DNA of 39,725 bases from DATDAH01 sp036525535 (GCA_036525535.1 DATDAH010000219.1:1-39725), one strand, 5' to 3'. Counted from the stretch's first letter, positions 29,920 through 38,754 are shown. Notes: generated by a model not told the origin, from the sequence alone. Numbers and translations: made by a program.

Positions 29920-31128
29920 TCACTGCCTGCCGCGGGGGCCGTGGTACTCGAGGAGCATGAGCGTGGCGTCGTCGGTCCGGCCCTCCTCGTTGTAGGCCAC
30001 GACGGAGGCCGACAGCCGGCGCACCGTCTCCGCCGGAGAGACCCGGTCGAGGGTGGCCCGCACCAGGAAGTCGGCGAGGCGGTCGGTGCCGAACTCCTTC
30101 CCCTCCGGGGAGCGCATCTCGGTCACGCCGTCGGTGTAGAAGAGGATCCGGTCGCCCCGCTGGAGCCGTTCGGTCGCGACCTCGCGCACGAGCCCGCCCA
30201 GGCCCATGGGCAGCGAGGGCGCGCAGGCGAGCTCGCCGAGGTAGGTGCAGTCACGGACGAGCAGGGGTGGGGGATGCCCGGCGTTCAGCCAGGTGAGCTC
30301 CCCGGTGTCGAAGGCCAACGAACCGAGCTGGGCCGTGACGAAGTACGAGTGAGCGAACTGGGTCTCGATCACGTCGCCCGTGGCCCGGTACGCGGCCGCG
30401 AGGTCGGCGCCCTCTCGCCGGGCGTTTCGCAGGCAGTTGATCGCCGATGTCGACAGCAGCACCGCAGGCATCCCGTGCCCGACCGCGTCCACGATGGCGA
30501 ACTCGACGCGGTCCTCGTTCATGGCGTAGTCGAAGGAGTCCCCACCGATCGAGTAGGCGGGTTCGAGGATGCCGCTCACCGAAACGCAGGCGGTCGTGCA
30601 GGCGAGCGGCGGGAGGAGGTCCCACTGCAGCTCGGCGGCAACGGACAGGGGCTTGACCCGTCGGGTGCGATGGACGACGTCGGTGTACCGCCGCTTGCTG
30701 ATGAGGACGAGGGCCAGGAGCCGCACGACCGGCGCCAGGAACTCGAGCAGGTCGTCGGTCCAGGCCGGGTGGGTGAGCTCGAAGACGCCCATCAGCTCGT
30801 GACCGTCGGCCAGGGGCACCGACACGATGGCCGGGTCGGTGCCGTGCACCACGACCTCGTCCTGTACCAACGCCCGCCCGGCGAGGGTGCCGTCGATGGC
30901 TTGGCGGTCCCCGGTCGGCCCGTCGGCGCCCAATTCCTGGAGGGTGAGCAGTCCGTAGTCGGCCACCAGGAGGCGGGCGGAATCTGCGCCGAGCAGACGG
31001 CCGGCCGCATCGACCACCTCGTGGAGCTCACCCGCGGGGAGCTCCGCCGTACCCAGCACCAAGCCGACCAGTGACTCGTAGCCGGCCCCGACCGCCGAAC
31101 CTGCCCTCACTCCGTCCTGGACCGTCAT
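29920..31128 (-). CDS. GAF-PP2C/SpoIIE-type serine phosphatase
   Basis: A 402-residue protein. An N-terminal GAF-like sensor covers about 20-130 (ARLLVADYGLLTLQELG, LAGRALVQDEVVVHG, ELMGVFELTH), followed by a linker helix. A SpoIIE/RsbU-type phosphatase domain covers about 165-400, with metal-binding residues in GGDSFD (D197, D200), VDAVGHG (D214), FYTDGVTE and RTDDATLML. These enzymes usually dephosphorylate anti-anti-sigma factors in partner-switching stress pathways. No such partner is in the window. The ATG at 31128 gives a normal sensor length. The ligand of the sensor is unknown. Confidence 0.88.
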   Translation of the reverse strand: MTVQDGVRAGSAVGAGYESLVGLVLGTAELPAGELHEVVDAAGRLLGADSARLLVADYGLLTLQELGADGPTGDRQAIDGTLAGRALVQDEVVVHGTDPAIVSVPLADGHELMGVFELTHPAWTDDLLEFLAPVVRLLALVLISKRRYTDVVHRTRRVKPLSVAAELQWDLLPPLACTTACVSVSGILEPAYSIGGDSFDYAMNEDRVEFAIVDAVGHGMPAVLLSTSAINCLRNARREGADLAAAYRATGDVIETQFAHSYFVTAQLGSLAFDTGELTWLNAGHPPPLLVRDCTYLGELACAPSLPMGLGGLVREVATERLQRGDRILFYTDGVTEMRSPEGKEFGTDRLADFLVRATLDRVSPAETVRRLSASVVAYNEEGRTDDATLMLLEYHGPRGRQ

Positions 31129-31248
31129 AGCTGCCCTCGTGTCTGGAAGGGGAACGCTACCCAGGCGACCCCGTGACGATTCCGATTCCGTTCCGACGAC
31201 GTGACCGATGGCCGTTCTGGGGCGGTTCCATCGGGGCAGGTAGGGCCA

Positions 31249-32268
31249 GTGTTCGACTGTCCACCCTCGCCCCCCGTTCCCCGCGGGCCGCTGTCCGAGG
31301 CCCTCTTCCGGCGACTGGCCGGCGAGCCCGGCCCGCTCGGCGCCATCCCCCGTCCCAAGGACGATCCGCTCACCGGCGACGACAGCCACGTCGCCCTCTA
31401 TGGCATCTACGAGCTCCACTACCGGGGGCTGGCCGGCGTCGACGATGGATGGGAGTGGCACCCGGACCTCATGCGGCTCACCGCCGACCTCGAGGGTCGC
31501 TACGAGGCCGCCCTGCGGGCCGACGTCGGCTCGCTGCCGTCCGTCAGCCCGGCGTCGATCGCCACCGGCCTACGAGATCTGCTGGAGGCCGCCGACGGGC
31601 CCTCGCTCTCCCGCTTCCTGGAGTCTCAGGGCACCCTGGACCAGCTCCGTGAGTTCGCCATCCACCGCTCCGCCTACCAGCGCAAGGAGGCCGACCCCCA
31701 CACCTGGGCGCTGCCTCGCCTGAGCGGGCGGGCCAAAGCGGCCATCGTGGAGATCCAGGCCGACGAGTACGGGAACGGACGCCCGGGCGAGGCCCACGCC
31801 GACCTCTTCGCCGACACGATGGTCGCCCTCGACCTCGATCCGACCTACGGCGCGTATGTCGACGACCTGCCCGGCGTGACCCTGGCCACCGTGAACCTCG
31901 TGACCTTCCTCGGCCTGCACCGACGGTTGCGCGGTGCGTTGGTCGGCCACCTGGCCGCCTTCGAGATGACCTCCGTCGGCCCGATGGGACGATACGCCCG
32001 CACCCTGCGCCGGCTGGGCCGCGGCGGCCATGAGTTCTACGACGTCCACGTCGAAGCCGACGCCCACCACGAGGTGGTCGCCGCCCACGAGCTGGCCGGA
32101 GGCCTCGCCTCGGCCGAGCCGGACCTGGTCGGCGAGATCCTCGTCGGGGCAATGGCCGTCACCAACGCCGAGCGCCGCCTGGCCGACCACCTCCTCGCCT
32201 CCTGGACCGCAGGGCACCGCTCCCTGCGCCGAGCGGTGCCCCTCCCCAGGGCCGCCCTCGCCGGCTGA
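31249..32268 (+). CDS. iron-containing redox enzyme family protein (haem-oxygenase-like fold)
   Basis: A 339-residue all-helical protein with spaced Glu/His ligands suited to a diiron or iron site: E55 and H57 in YELHYRG, E125 and H129, E158/D162/E163 in VEIQADEYG, and H247, D251 and H254 in YDVHVEADAHHE. This matches the haem-oxygenase-like diiron oxidase/oxygenase (HDO, iron-containing redox) family, whose members include N-oxygenases and fatty-acid decarboxylases. The substrate is not predictable. The GTG at 31249 is preferred, with GGCAGG upstream; GTG at 31201 is possible. It is divergent from the phosphatase, with a 120-base gap in which I see no clear operator. Confidence 0.8.
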   Translation: MFDCPPSPPVPRGPLSEALFRRLAGEPGPLGAIPRPKDDPLTGDDSHVALYGIYELHYRGLAGVDDGWEWHPDLMRLTADLEGRYEAALRADVGSLPSVSPASIATGLRDLLEAADGPSLSRFLESQGTLDQLREFAIHRSAYQRKEADPHTWALPRLSGRAKAAIVEIQADEYGNGRPGEAHADLFADTMVALDLDPTYGAYVDDLPGVTLATVNLVTFLGLHRRLRGALVGHLAAFEMTSVGPMGRYARTLRRLGRGGHEFYDVHVEADAHHEVVAAHELAGGLASAEPDLVGEILVGAMAVTNAERRLADHLLASWTAGHRSLRRAVPLPRAALAG

Positions 32269-32276
32269 GCCGAGGG

Positions 32277-33449
32277 TCAGAGGCCGAACCGCAGGGGCGA
32301 GGTGTAGCGGCTCCGGCCGTCCTCGTCCCGGACGTAGAGCTCCACGTCCACGGCGGCGTCCTCCAGGTCGTAGATGGCGTGCCAGTAGGTCCGGCCCCCC
32401 TCCAGCGGGGCCTCGAAGCGGACCGCCCGGAACTGCTCCCGGATGTCCGTCCGGTCGACGACCGCACCGTCCCCTGCGGAGGCGTCGAGCGAGCGCCAGC
32501 GGGTGTACGTGAGGGCCGCGGTCCCCAGCGTCCCGTCCTCCTCGGGCAGGTCGGCGGGGTCGGGCCACCGGTGGAGCAGGTGGTTGGTGCAGACCAGTCG
32601 CCCCGCGGTGGCCGGGTCGGGCCCGACGACGTGCTCGTGGTTGTGGCCGGGCGAGTGCTCCCACACGAAGCTGGCTCCCGTGCGGTCGGCCACCACGAAG
32701 TGACACGGCACGAAGGCGTAGTAGTGCTTGGCCAGCAACAGCGCTTCCTGGGCCTCGGCCGCCGTGGTGCAGGTGTCGAGCAGGTAGCGGACGACCTGCT
32801 GCTCGGAGAGCCCGACCTGCACCCGCTCGCCGACCGGCTCGGGGGCCGGTGACTCGTTGTCCGCCAGCAGGGAGACGGCGAGCCCGGCCTCGTTGACGCC
32901 GTCCATCCCGCCCAGCACGTCCATGATCCCGATCACCACCGAAGCCAGGCCCCCTTCGGGATGGAGCTCGACGATCCACGGGTCGGCGGCCAGACGCCGG
33001 GTGCCCGGCCGGGCCGGGTGCCCCCTGAGCTCGTCGATGGTGGCAGTGGGGAAGTCGAAGTTGCGGGCCAGGAGGGTGTGGCCGTCCTTGGTCCCCGACC
33101 CGGGGTAGACCACCGTCGAGCAGCCCGCGGGGCCGTCGTAGGTGGCCAGCCAGGCCAGGTCGAGGCGGTCGTCGTCGGGGTCGACACCGAAGGCGTCGGC
33201 CACGCCGAGCATGCGCTCGGCCAGGACCGGGTGGTGCTGGGCGAACCAGCGCCGCCGGACCCGTTGGACCGTGGGGTCCGGAGCCGGGGTCGGGCCGGCC
33301 GCCGAACCGTGCACGGCCCGAGCGGCCAGGGCCAGGTTGCGCCCGATCGCCCGGTCGGTGCCGGCGAGGCGCAGGTAGCGGACGGTCACGGCGTCCTCGG
33401 GCCCGCCGCCGGCGACAACGGTGGTCTCGGGGTGCTCAGTGGTGCGCAT
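32277..33449 (-). CDS. C45-family Ntn-hydrolase (acyl-CoA:6-APA acyltransferase-like)
   Basis: A 390-residue protein with an Ntn-hydrolase core. The self-processing site is near GPAGCSTVV, with Cys110 as the expected new N-terminal nucleophile. ARNFDF and GMDGVNEAGLAVSLL, two hallmarks of C45/choloylglycine-like hydrolases, follow. The family cuts or transfers amide bonds (penicillin acyltransferase, N-acyl amino-acid hydrolases). The natural substrate is unknown. The ATG at 33449 has GGGAGG upstream. The gene is divergent from a MarR regulator with overlapping -10 elements, which suggests control by that regulator. Confidence 0.85.
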   Translation of the reverse strand: MRTTEHPETTVVAGGGPEDAVTVRYLRLAGTDRAIGRNLALAARAVHGSAAGPTPAPDPTVQRVRRRWFAQHHPVLAERMLGVADAFGVDPDDDRLDLAWLATYDGPAGCSTVVYPGSGTKDGHTLLARNFDFPTATIDELRGHPARPGTRRLAADPWIVELHPEGGLASVVIGIMDVLGGMDGVNEAGLAVSLLADNESPAPEPVGERVQVGLSEQQVVRYLLDTCTTAAEAQEALLLAKHYYAFVPCHFVVADRTGASFVWEHSPGHNHEHVVGPDPATAGRLVCTNHLLHRWPDPADLPEEDGTLGTAALTYTRWRSLDASAGDGAVVDRTDIREQFRAVRFEAPLEGGRTYWHAIYDLEDAAVDVELYVRDEDGRSRYTSPLRFGL

Positions 33450-33478
33450 GGGGGTCCTCCCAGTTGGTGCGACTTCGT

Positions 33479-33486
33479 ACTATACT
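33479..33486. promoter_or_regulatory. overlapping divergent -10 elements
   Basis: TATACT on the plus strand (33481-33486) and TATAGT on the minus strand (33484-33479) share four bases. The plus element is 7 bases before the MarR ATG at 33494, which would give a leaderless message. The minus element is about 30 bases before the C45 start. A regulator bound here would affect both genes. Confidence 0.5.
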
Positions 33487-33493
33487 GTTGATA

Positions 33494-33976
33494 ATGCGAG
33501 ATCGCAGTACTTCTGTCAAGGGGCAATCCGAGCCGCCGGCGATCGACGAGCGCCTCGACAACGTCCTCTTCAACGTCTGGCTGGTGTCCCGGGCGACCAA
33601 CGGGCTCCTCGACCGGGCCCTCCGTCCCGCCGGTCTGGACGGCGACGAGTTCGCCCTCTACTCCCTGCTGCTCGCCGGTGACGGGGCGACGCCGAGCGAC
33701 CTGGCCCGATGGATGGCCGCGCCCCCGACCACCGTGTCCAGCTACGTGAAGCGCCTGGAACGGCGCGGCCACGCCGAACGGGAGGCGAACGCCGACGACC
33801 GCCGGTCCTACCGCCTCCGCCTCACCGAGGCGGGACAGGCCGCCCACGCCGAAGCCGCGGCCCTCTTCCTGCCCGCCCTCGCCGCGGTGCGGGCCGGGCT
33901 GGGGCGCGACGAGGGCGCCGTGACCGACGCCCTCCACGCAGTGCGCCAATCCCTCTACGCCGCCGGCGACCCCTGA
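33494..33976 (+). CDS. MarR-family transcriptional regulator
   Basis: A 160-residue winged-helix regulator. The helix-turn-helix and wing are SDLARWMAAPPTTVSSYVKRLERRGHAEREANADDRRSYRLRLTEAG (about 66-109), with dimerisation helices on both sides. MarR dimers usually repress adjacent genes and are released by small aromatic or oxidant ligands. It is divergent from the C45 hydrolase, which is its most likely target together with itself. I chose the ATG at 33494, which sits 7 bases after a good -10 element. A repeat copy lies directly after the gene. Confidence 0.9.
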   Translation: MRDRSTSVKGQSEPPAIDERLDNVLFNVWLVSRATNGLLDRALRPAGLDGDEFALYSLLLAGDGATPSDLARWMAAPPTTVSSYVKRLERRGHAEREANADDRRSYRLRLTEAGQAAHAEAAALFLPALAAVRAGLGRDEGAVTDALHAVRQSLYAAGDP

Positions 33977-33981
33977 GGGTC

Positions 33982-34025
33982 CTGGAACCTGAAACTCGCG
34001 ACCCGCCACAAACGACAGGTTCCAG
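33982..34025 (+). repeat. palindrome-ended short repeat, copy A
   Basis: CTGGAACCTG (33982-33991) and CAGGTTCCAG (34016-34025) are perfect 10-bp arms around a 24-base loop. The loop contains AAACTCGCG. The element begins 5 bases after the MarR stop and ends 5 bases before the GrpB stop, between two convergent genes. The core (33984-34023) matches copy B at 35 of 40 positions when one copy is reversed, including the loop. That indicates a dispersed repeat rather than an accidental stem. It could also work as a bidirectional terminator. Confidence 0.8.
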
Positions 34026-34030
34026 AACGG

Positions 34031-34567
34031 TCAGAGCGGCGTGGCGCGGGCTTCTATGGCGTGGATGAAATCGGATTTGGCGTCGGTGTAGGCAGCCCGG
34101 TCGTGGTGGTGCTCGACCGCCAGGCGGCGTTTGAGGGCGGCGTAGGCGTCCCGGTCGTCGTCGTGGATGCGCAGCCAGTCCCGGAAGGCGACATGGCGGT
34201 CCCACCAGGCGGTGTCCGTGCGCTCGACGAGATGGATCTGATGGGTGCGCACGCCGTCGACGTAACGCCGGAAGTATCGGCGGGACGGCACCTCGATCTC
34301 GAACTCGGGCCCGTACTCGTAGCCCAGGCCCTCGACGGCGACGATGATCGCCGGGCTGTCGTCCAGGCTGCGGACCCCCACCATGAGGTCGATCACCGGC
34401 TTGGCCGCCAGTCCCGGCACTGCCGTGCTCCCGATGTGCTCGACGTCCAGCACCCACGGGGCGAGCGCGGCAACGACCTCGTCCGTCGCGGCGACGGCCG
34501 CGGCGGCCCACGTCGGGTCATAGGGGACGATCTCGACCGGATCGTCGCCGTCGACGCTCACCCCCAC
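34031..34567 (-). CDS. GrpB/UPF0157-family nucleotidyltransferase-like protein
   Basis: A 178-residue protein with the GrpB block VEHIGSTAVPGLAAKPVIDLMVGV (about 42-65) and THQIHLVERTDTAWWDRHVAFRDWLR (about 108-133). The family has a nucleotidyltransferase-like fold, and functions have been reported mostly by similarity. The start is GTG at 34567; another in-frame GTG two codons on is possible. It follows the amidase gene by 13 bases on the same strand, so they may be co-transcribed. It ends beside repeat copy A. Confidence 0.88.
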   Translation of the reverse strand: MGVSVDGDDPVEIVPYDPTWAAAAVAATDEVVAALAPWVLDVEHIGSTAVPGLAAKPVIDLMVGVRSLDDSPAIIVAVEGLGYEYGPEFEIEVPSRRYFRRYVDGVRTHQIHLVERTDTAWWDRHVAFRDWLRIHDDDRDAYAALKRRLAVEHHHDRAAYTDAKSDFIHAIEARATPL

Positions 34568-34580
34568 AGTCTGGCGGCGA

Positions 34581-36578
34581 TCAGAAGCGGACGGTGCCCG
34601 GCGGCGTGGCCGTCCAGGCCGTGGGGCGTTGCGCGAGGCGGTAGAGGGCGCGGACGAACTGGGCCCGGGTGACGGTGTGACTGGCCGCGAAGGTCGGGGC
34701 GGTCACGTCGGGGAAGAGGGTGAAGTCCTCGGCCCACGCCGCCGCCATCTCGTACGGGGTCCCGGGGGCCACGTCGGTGTACCCGGACGGGAGGCCCACG
34801 GGGGGTGACCCGGCGGCGGCCCACAGCCAGCTGACGGCGGTGGCCCGATCGAGCGGGCCACCCCCGGGCGTCGAGTCGACCGGGCCGCCACCGGGACGGT
34901 CGAGCAAGCGCCAGACCCATTCCGCCGCCGCCTTGCGGGTGATGACGGTCGTGGGGCGGAACGTGTGGTCGTCGAACCCGGCAACGATGACGTGGGCCCG
35001 GGCCCAGTCCACCGCCGCCCGGATGACGGTGTTGGGGCCGACGTCGGTGAACGGGCGCAGGCGGTACAGGAACACGGCGGCCGTGCCCCGATCGAGGGTG
35101 TCGGCGCCCCGGAGCGTCGTCCCGCCGACCAGGCCGAACTCGGCCGCCCAGTCCAGAGACGGCCGGGGGGCCGCGTCGGTGAACGGGTGGGGAACGGCGA
35201 CGGCCGGCTCGTCCAGGTAGCGCCAGAGCATGTCGACCACGGCCTGGCGGGTCACGTCCCGACCCGGGCCGAAGCGAGTGGCGGAGATCCCCCGCAGGAC
35301 ACCCGCGCCGTATCCCCACTGGACGGCCTCGGTGTAGGGGGTGTTGCCGGCGACATCGGTGTACGGCTCGGATGCGCCGGAGGGAGAGCCGGCGAAGCGC
35401 CAGAGCCAGACGGCGGCATCTGCCCGAGTGGCCTCCCCCCGCGGCCGGAAGCGGCCGTCGCCATAGGGCGGGATGATGCGGTGTTGACCGGCCCAGTTGA
35501 TGGCTCGGGCCTGCCAGTTGGTCCACGGCACGTCGATGTAGGGCCCCGGGGCCACGAGGGCCACGGCCTCGACGGCGCGGATCCGGGCGTAGAGGGCGTC
35601 TCCCGGGCAACTGGTCTGGCCGATGTCGCGGTGGCCCATGATGTTGGCCCGGGTCGGGGTCAGGTCGTGCTTGCGCAGCTTCCAGCCCAGGAGACGTCCC
35701 ATCGAGCGCAGGACCGTGGACGACGGCGCGTAGGTGGAGCCGTCACCAAGGAAGGCCACGGTGACGTTGCCCGTCTCGTCCCCGGAGGAGGCCGAGCCGA
35801 TGACCGGGTCCTCGTAGCTTCGAGCCCGGGCCTCCCAGATCGTCCCGAAGCGGTCGACCACGAAGTTGTAGGCGATGTCGGCCCAGCCCCGAGTGTCCTG
35901 GTGGTAGGCCTGGATCGACCGGAGCATCGAGGGGACCTGGCTCCGGCTGTAGGTGTTCGAGTTCACCGTGTGGTGGATGAGGCCGCGGCGCAGGGACGAG
36001 TTGAGGCGGACGGTGCCTCGGTAGGCCCGGGCGCCCCACGCCTCCCGCATGCGGATGGTCGGGGCGGGGCCCGCCGCCGACTCCGCCGGTGCCGCCACCG
36101 CCGCAGCCTCGCCCGTGGGCCGGACCAGGTGGACGACGACGCCGGCGGCGTCAGCGGGGAGGGACAGCTGGAAGCCGTCGGCCTCGCCCACCCAGACCGG
36201 GTCACTGGCGGGCGGGGCGTGTCCCGCCTCGGGGCTGGTGGGGGCGGGGCCGTCACCCCCGCCGTCGGCTCCGTGCAGGTCGAACCAGGCCGTCCACCCG
36301 TCGTCCGTGTGGGCGCGAACCCGGCCGTCGACCGCTGACGCCGACCGGTACGAGGCCCCGATGGTCACGAACGGCTCGATGCCCAGCTGCCGGACGGCGG
36401 CCTCGGCCCCGCCCCGCTGGAGAACCGGAGCCACGTCGTCGACCACGAAGGTCGAGGCCTCGGACGGGACCAAAGCGGGGGCCGCCGGGCCGGCCGACGC
36501 CGACCGTGGGGCGAAGGGCAACGCCAGCACGGCCACGAGCACCGAGGCGCCGAGGAGGCGCCGGGAGTGATCCGCCAT
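34581..36578 (-). CDS. exported PGRP-type N-acetylmuramoyl-L-alanine amidase with SLH-like repeats
   Basis: A 665-residue exported protein. The signal peptide covers about 1-29 (LLGASVLVAVLALPFAPRSASA). A poorly conserved region follows, then a PGRP/amidase-2 domain at about 175-335 with zinc ligands H202 or H203 (IHHTV), H316 (GHRDIGQ) and C324 (TSCPGD), and Y237 as a likely catalytic Tyr. About five SLH-like repeats fill 350-660 (FTDVGPNTVIRAAVDWARAHVIVAGFDDHTFRPTTVITRKAAA is the clearest). The amidase cuts the glycan-peptide bond of peptidoglycan, and SLH-like repeats would tether it to wall polymers. The ATG at 36578 starts at the signal. Confidence 0.9.
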   Translation of the reverse strand: MADHSRRLLGASVLVAVLALPFAPRSASAGPAAPALVPSEASTFVVDDVAPVLQRGGAEAAVRQLGIEPFVTIGASYRSASAVDGRVRAHTDDGWTAWFDLHGADGGGDGPAPTSPEAGHAPPASDPVWVGEADGFQLSLPADAAGVVVHLVRPTGEAAAVAAPAESAAGPAPTIRMREAWGARAYRGTVRLNSSLRRGLIHHTVNSNTYSRSQVPSMLRSIQAYHQDTRGWADIAYNFVVDRFGTIWEARARSYEDPVIGSASSGDETGNVTVAFLGDGSTYAPSSTVLRSMGRLLGWKLRKHDLTPTRANIMGHRDIGQTSCPGDALYARIRAVEAVALVAPGPYIDVPWTNWQARAINWAGQHRIIPPYGDGRFRPRGEATRADAAVWLWRFAGSPSGASEPYTDVAGNTPYTEAVQWGYGAGVLRGISATRFGPGRDVTRQAVVDMLWRYLDEPAVAVPHPFTDAAPRPSLDWAAEFGLVGGTTLRGADTLDRGTAAVFLYRLRPFTDVGPNTVIRAAVDWARAHVIVAGFDDHTFRPTTVITRKAAAEWVWRLLDRPGGGPVDSTPGGGPLDRATAVSWLWAAAGSPPVGLPSGYTDVAPGTPYEMAAAWAEDFTLFPDVTAPTFAASHTVTRAQFVRALYRLAQRPTAWTATPPGTVRF

Positions 36579-36636
36579 CAGCAGACCACCGATGCTACGA
36601 CCGCCGTCCGGGGCGACCACGCTCCGCCCCTCGTTC

Positions 36637-36677
36637 GGGAACCTGTTGTCGTGGTGGGCCGCGAGTTTCAGGTTCCA
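36637..36677 (-). repeat. palindrome-ended short repeat, copy B (inverted relative to copy A)
   Basis: GGAACCTG (36638-36645) and CAGGTTCC (36669-36676) bracket a 23-base loop ending GCGAGTTT. Read on the minus strand it matches copy A's core at 35 of 40 positions, with C/T-type differences and one gap. It lies between the DUF6351 gene and the amidase, 58 bases upstream of the amidase ATG. Copies A and B bracket a segment of about 2.6 kb carrying the amidase and GrpB genes. Confidence 0.8.
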
Positions 36678-36689
36678 CAACCGTGATCG

Positions 36690-38729
36690 TCAGCCGAAGT
36701 GAGGCCAGGCCGCGGTCGGGGGTTGCTGGCCACGGCCCGGCTGGGTCCAGTCGCAGACACCGTCGGGGAACACGGCGGCCAGGCGCTCCCGCTGCTCGTC
36801 GCTGAGATCCAGGTCGGCGTCGATCTCGTCCAGCGGGCCGAGGGTGCAGGCCACGATGTCGCCGGCTGTCGGCCCGCCGGCGGCCGTCCGGGGGTCGCCC
36901 ATCACCGGGAAGGCGTCCTGACAGGGGCCGGCCTCGTCGTAGAGCTCCCAGCCACCGGTCAGCAGCGTGCCGTCGGCCAACAGGCAGCGGTTGACCGCCG
37001 CGGCGGGCCGCTCCCCCGTGGTCAGCCAGTCGTCGAGGATGGCGATGGGATCGTCACCGGCGACGTCACCGGTGAGCGCACCGATCACGTCAGCACCGCC
37101 GGCCGCCGACGTCCAGAGGACCAGGTTGGGGTCATCGATGCCGTTGACCCGCAGCCGCTCCCGGATGCTGAAGGCGTGGTACCGGGTGTGGATGTCGCCG
37201 AGGGGGTCGGTGTAGGGGCTGCGCAGGATGATGGGGATGTCCTGCAGCGGGCCCGCTCCGGTGATCGCCCCGACCTGGTAGGCCAGTGCCGCCGTCTCGT
37301 CGTCGATCGTCGGCCGTTCGGGGACGATGTTCCCGTCGATGTCGAAGCCGCCGAGCTCCTCGTTGAGGGTGACGAACTCCTCGGCCTCGATGATGCCGGC
37401 TTCGAAGGCCTCCAGCCCGTATTGCACCCCGTCGCTGGTGAGGACCCGCCGGGCGAAGCCCGTCGCCGGGTCGGTGCCGAAGACGGCGACATTCGAGTCC
37501 TGCAGGGTGCAGCGGACGCCGTCGGGGTTGTCCTCGGCGTAGATGTCCTCGGGGGCGATGGCCGGGTCACAGCCGTCGGTGGGATCGACCCCGCCGACGA
37601 ACAGGCGATCCCAGCTTTCGCAGGTGCCCGAGGTCAGGTGGCCGTTGATGGCCGCCCTCTGCTCCTCGCTCAGCCTCCCCCCGGCGGGGGTCCCGTAGTA
37701 GGCGACGAGCAGGCCGCAGTCGCTGACCCCGGGGGCGATCGACAGGGCGTCCGGGAACGGGGCGGCCGGCGAGAGGGCGTCGAGCAGGCCGGGCTGGTTC
37801 TGGGCGATGGCCAGCTGCTGGATCGCCCCGCCGGAGCCGCCGTCGCCGATGGTGAACTCCGGGACGCCGTAGCCCTCGACGAAGCGCTCGCGGGTCATCA
37901 GGGCCGCCTCGGCGGAGACCGCCGGATTGCAGATGGTCTGGAAGGTGTCGAGCGTGTTGGTGGCCAGGGCGTACCCCCGGGACAGCAGGTCGGCGTCGAG
38001 GCTGGTGCCGAGGTCGAAGCCCTGCCCGTAGGTCGTCCCACACCCTCCACCGAAGCGGTAGACGAGGCGGCCGTTCCACCCGGTCGAGCCCCGGGGCATC
38101 CAGATCGTGTAGATCCCTCGGTCGATCACGCCCCGCTCCATGCTGACGCGGAGCTCGGAGCCATCCGGCGCGGTCGCCCGTTCGGTCGAGTGGACGGTCT
38201 CGGCCATGCAGTCCTCGTCCTGGGCGGGGCCCAGGCCGGCCTCCTCGGTGTGGCAGACCCACGGCTCGAGGTGGGGCCCGGCGAACACGGGGCCCGCGAG
38301 CGGGTGGCTGGTCACCGCCAGCGCCGCGGTCTCGTCGCCCACGCTCGCCTCGACGAGGTGGTCGCCGTCGCTCAAGCCGTCGAGGAGCCCCTGCTGCGGA
38401 GCTCCCGAGTCGGTGCCGACGAAGGACCTCTCCTCGCCGTCGACCGTCACCCGCACGTCGCCGCCATCGGTCACCGCCCGGCCGTCGATGCGCAGGAGGA
38501 CGTCGCCGCCGGTGACGGCGTCGGCCCGGGTCGAGAGCGTCTCGAGGGTCAGGCCCCCGGCGTCGGAGGTGGCGACCGTGGTGACCCCCTCGGTCCACTG
38601 CGCGGCCATGGCCCGCCCGAAGGCGTCGTCGGCCGAGCCGCTGGTCGCATCGCCCGCCCCGCCGTCGTCTCCGCTGCACGCGGTGATGGCCAGGAGGACG
38701 ACGATCAGTCCTGCCCCGAGCCGTCGCAT
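36690..38729 (-). CDS. DUF6351-family lipoprotein, tannase-like alpha/beta hydrolase
   Basis: A 679-residue exported lipoprotein with lipobox ITAC (Cys18). An N-terminal beta-rich domain covers about 45-150. A large hydrolase region carries the nucleophile-type motif GDGGSGGA (Ser about 299), WNGRLVYRFGGGCG and NTLDTFQTICNPAVS. This layout is typical of the DUF6351 family, distantly like tannases and feruloyl esterases. Cysteine count is high and disulfides are likely outside the cell. The substrate is unknown. The ATG at 38729 begins at the signal; the divergent oxidoreductase starts only 25 bases away. Confidence 0.82.
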   Translation of the reverse strand: MRRLGAGLIVVLLAITACSGDDGGAGDATSGSADDAFGRAMAAQWTEGVTTVATSDAGGLTLETLSTRADAVTGGDVLLRIDGRAVTDGGDVRVTVDGEERSFVGTDSGAPQQGLLDGLSDGDHLVEASVGDETAALAVTSHPLAGPVFAGPHLEPWVCHTEEAGLGPAQDEDCMAETVHSTERATAPDGSELRVSMERGVIDRGIYTIWMPRGSTGWNGRLVYRFGGGCGTTYGQGFDLGTSLDADLLSRGYALATNTLDTFQTICNPAVSAEAALMTRERFVEGYGVPEFTIGDGGSGGAIQQLAIAQNQPGLLDALSPAAPFPDALSIAPGVSDCGLLVAYYGTPAGGRLSEEQRAAINGHLTSGTCESWDRLFVGGVDPTDGCDPAIAPEDIYAEDNPDGVRCTLQDSNVAVFGTDPATGFARRVLTSDGVQYGLEAFEAGIIEAEEFVTLNEELGGFDIDGNIVPERPTIDDETAALAYQVGAITGAGPLQDIPIILRSPYTDPLGDIHTRYHAFSIRERLRVNGIDDPNLVLWTSAAGGADVIGALTGDVAGDDPIAILDDWLTTGERPAAAVNRCLLADGTLLTGGWELYDEAGPCQDAFPVMGDPRTAAGGPTAGDIVACTLGPLDEIDADLDLSDEQRERLAAVFPDGVCDWTQPGRGQQPPTAAWPHFG

Positions 38730-38754
38730 CGGCGGGGGATGGTAAGCCAAGGCG

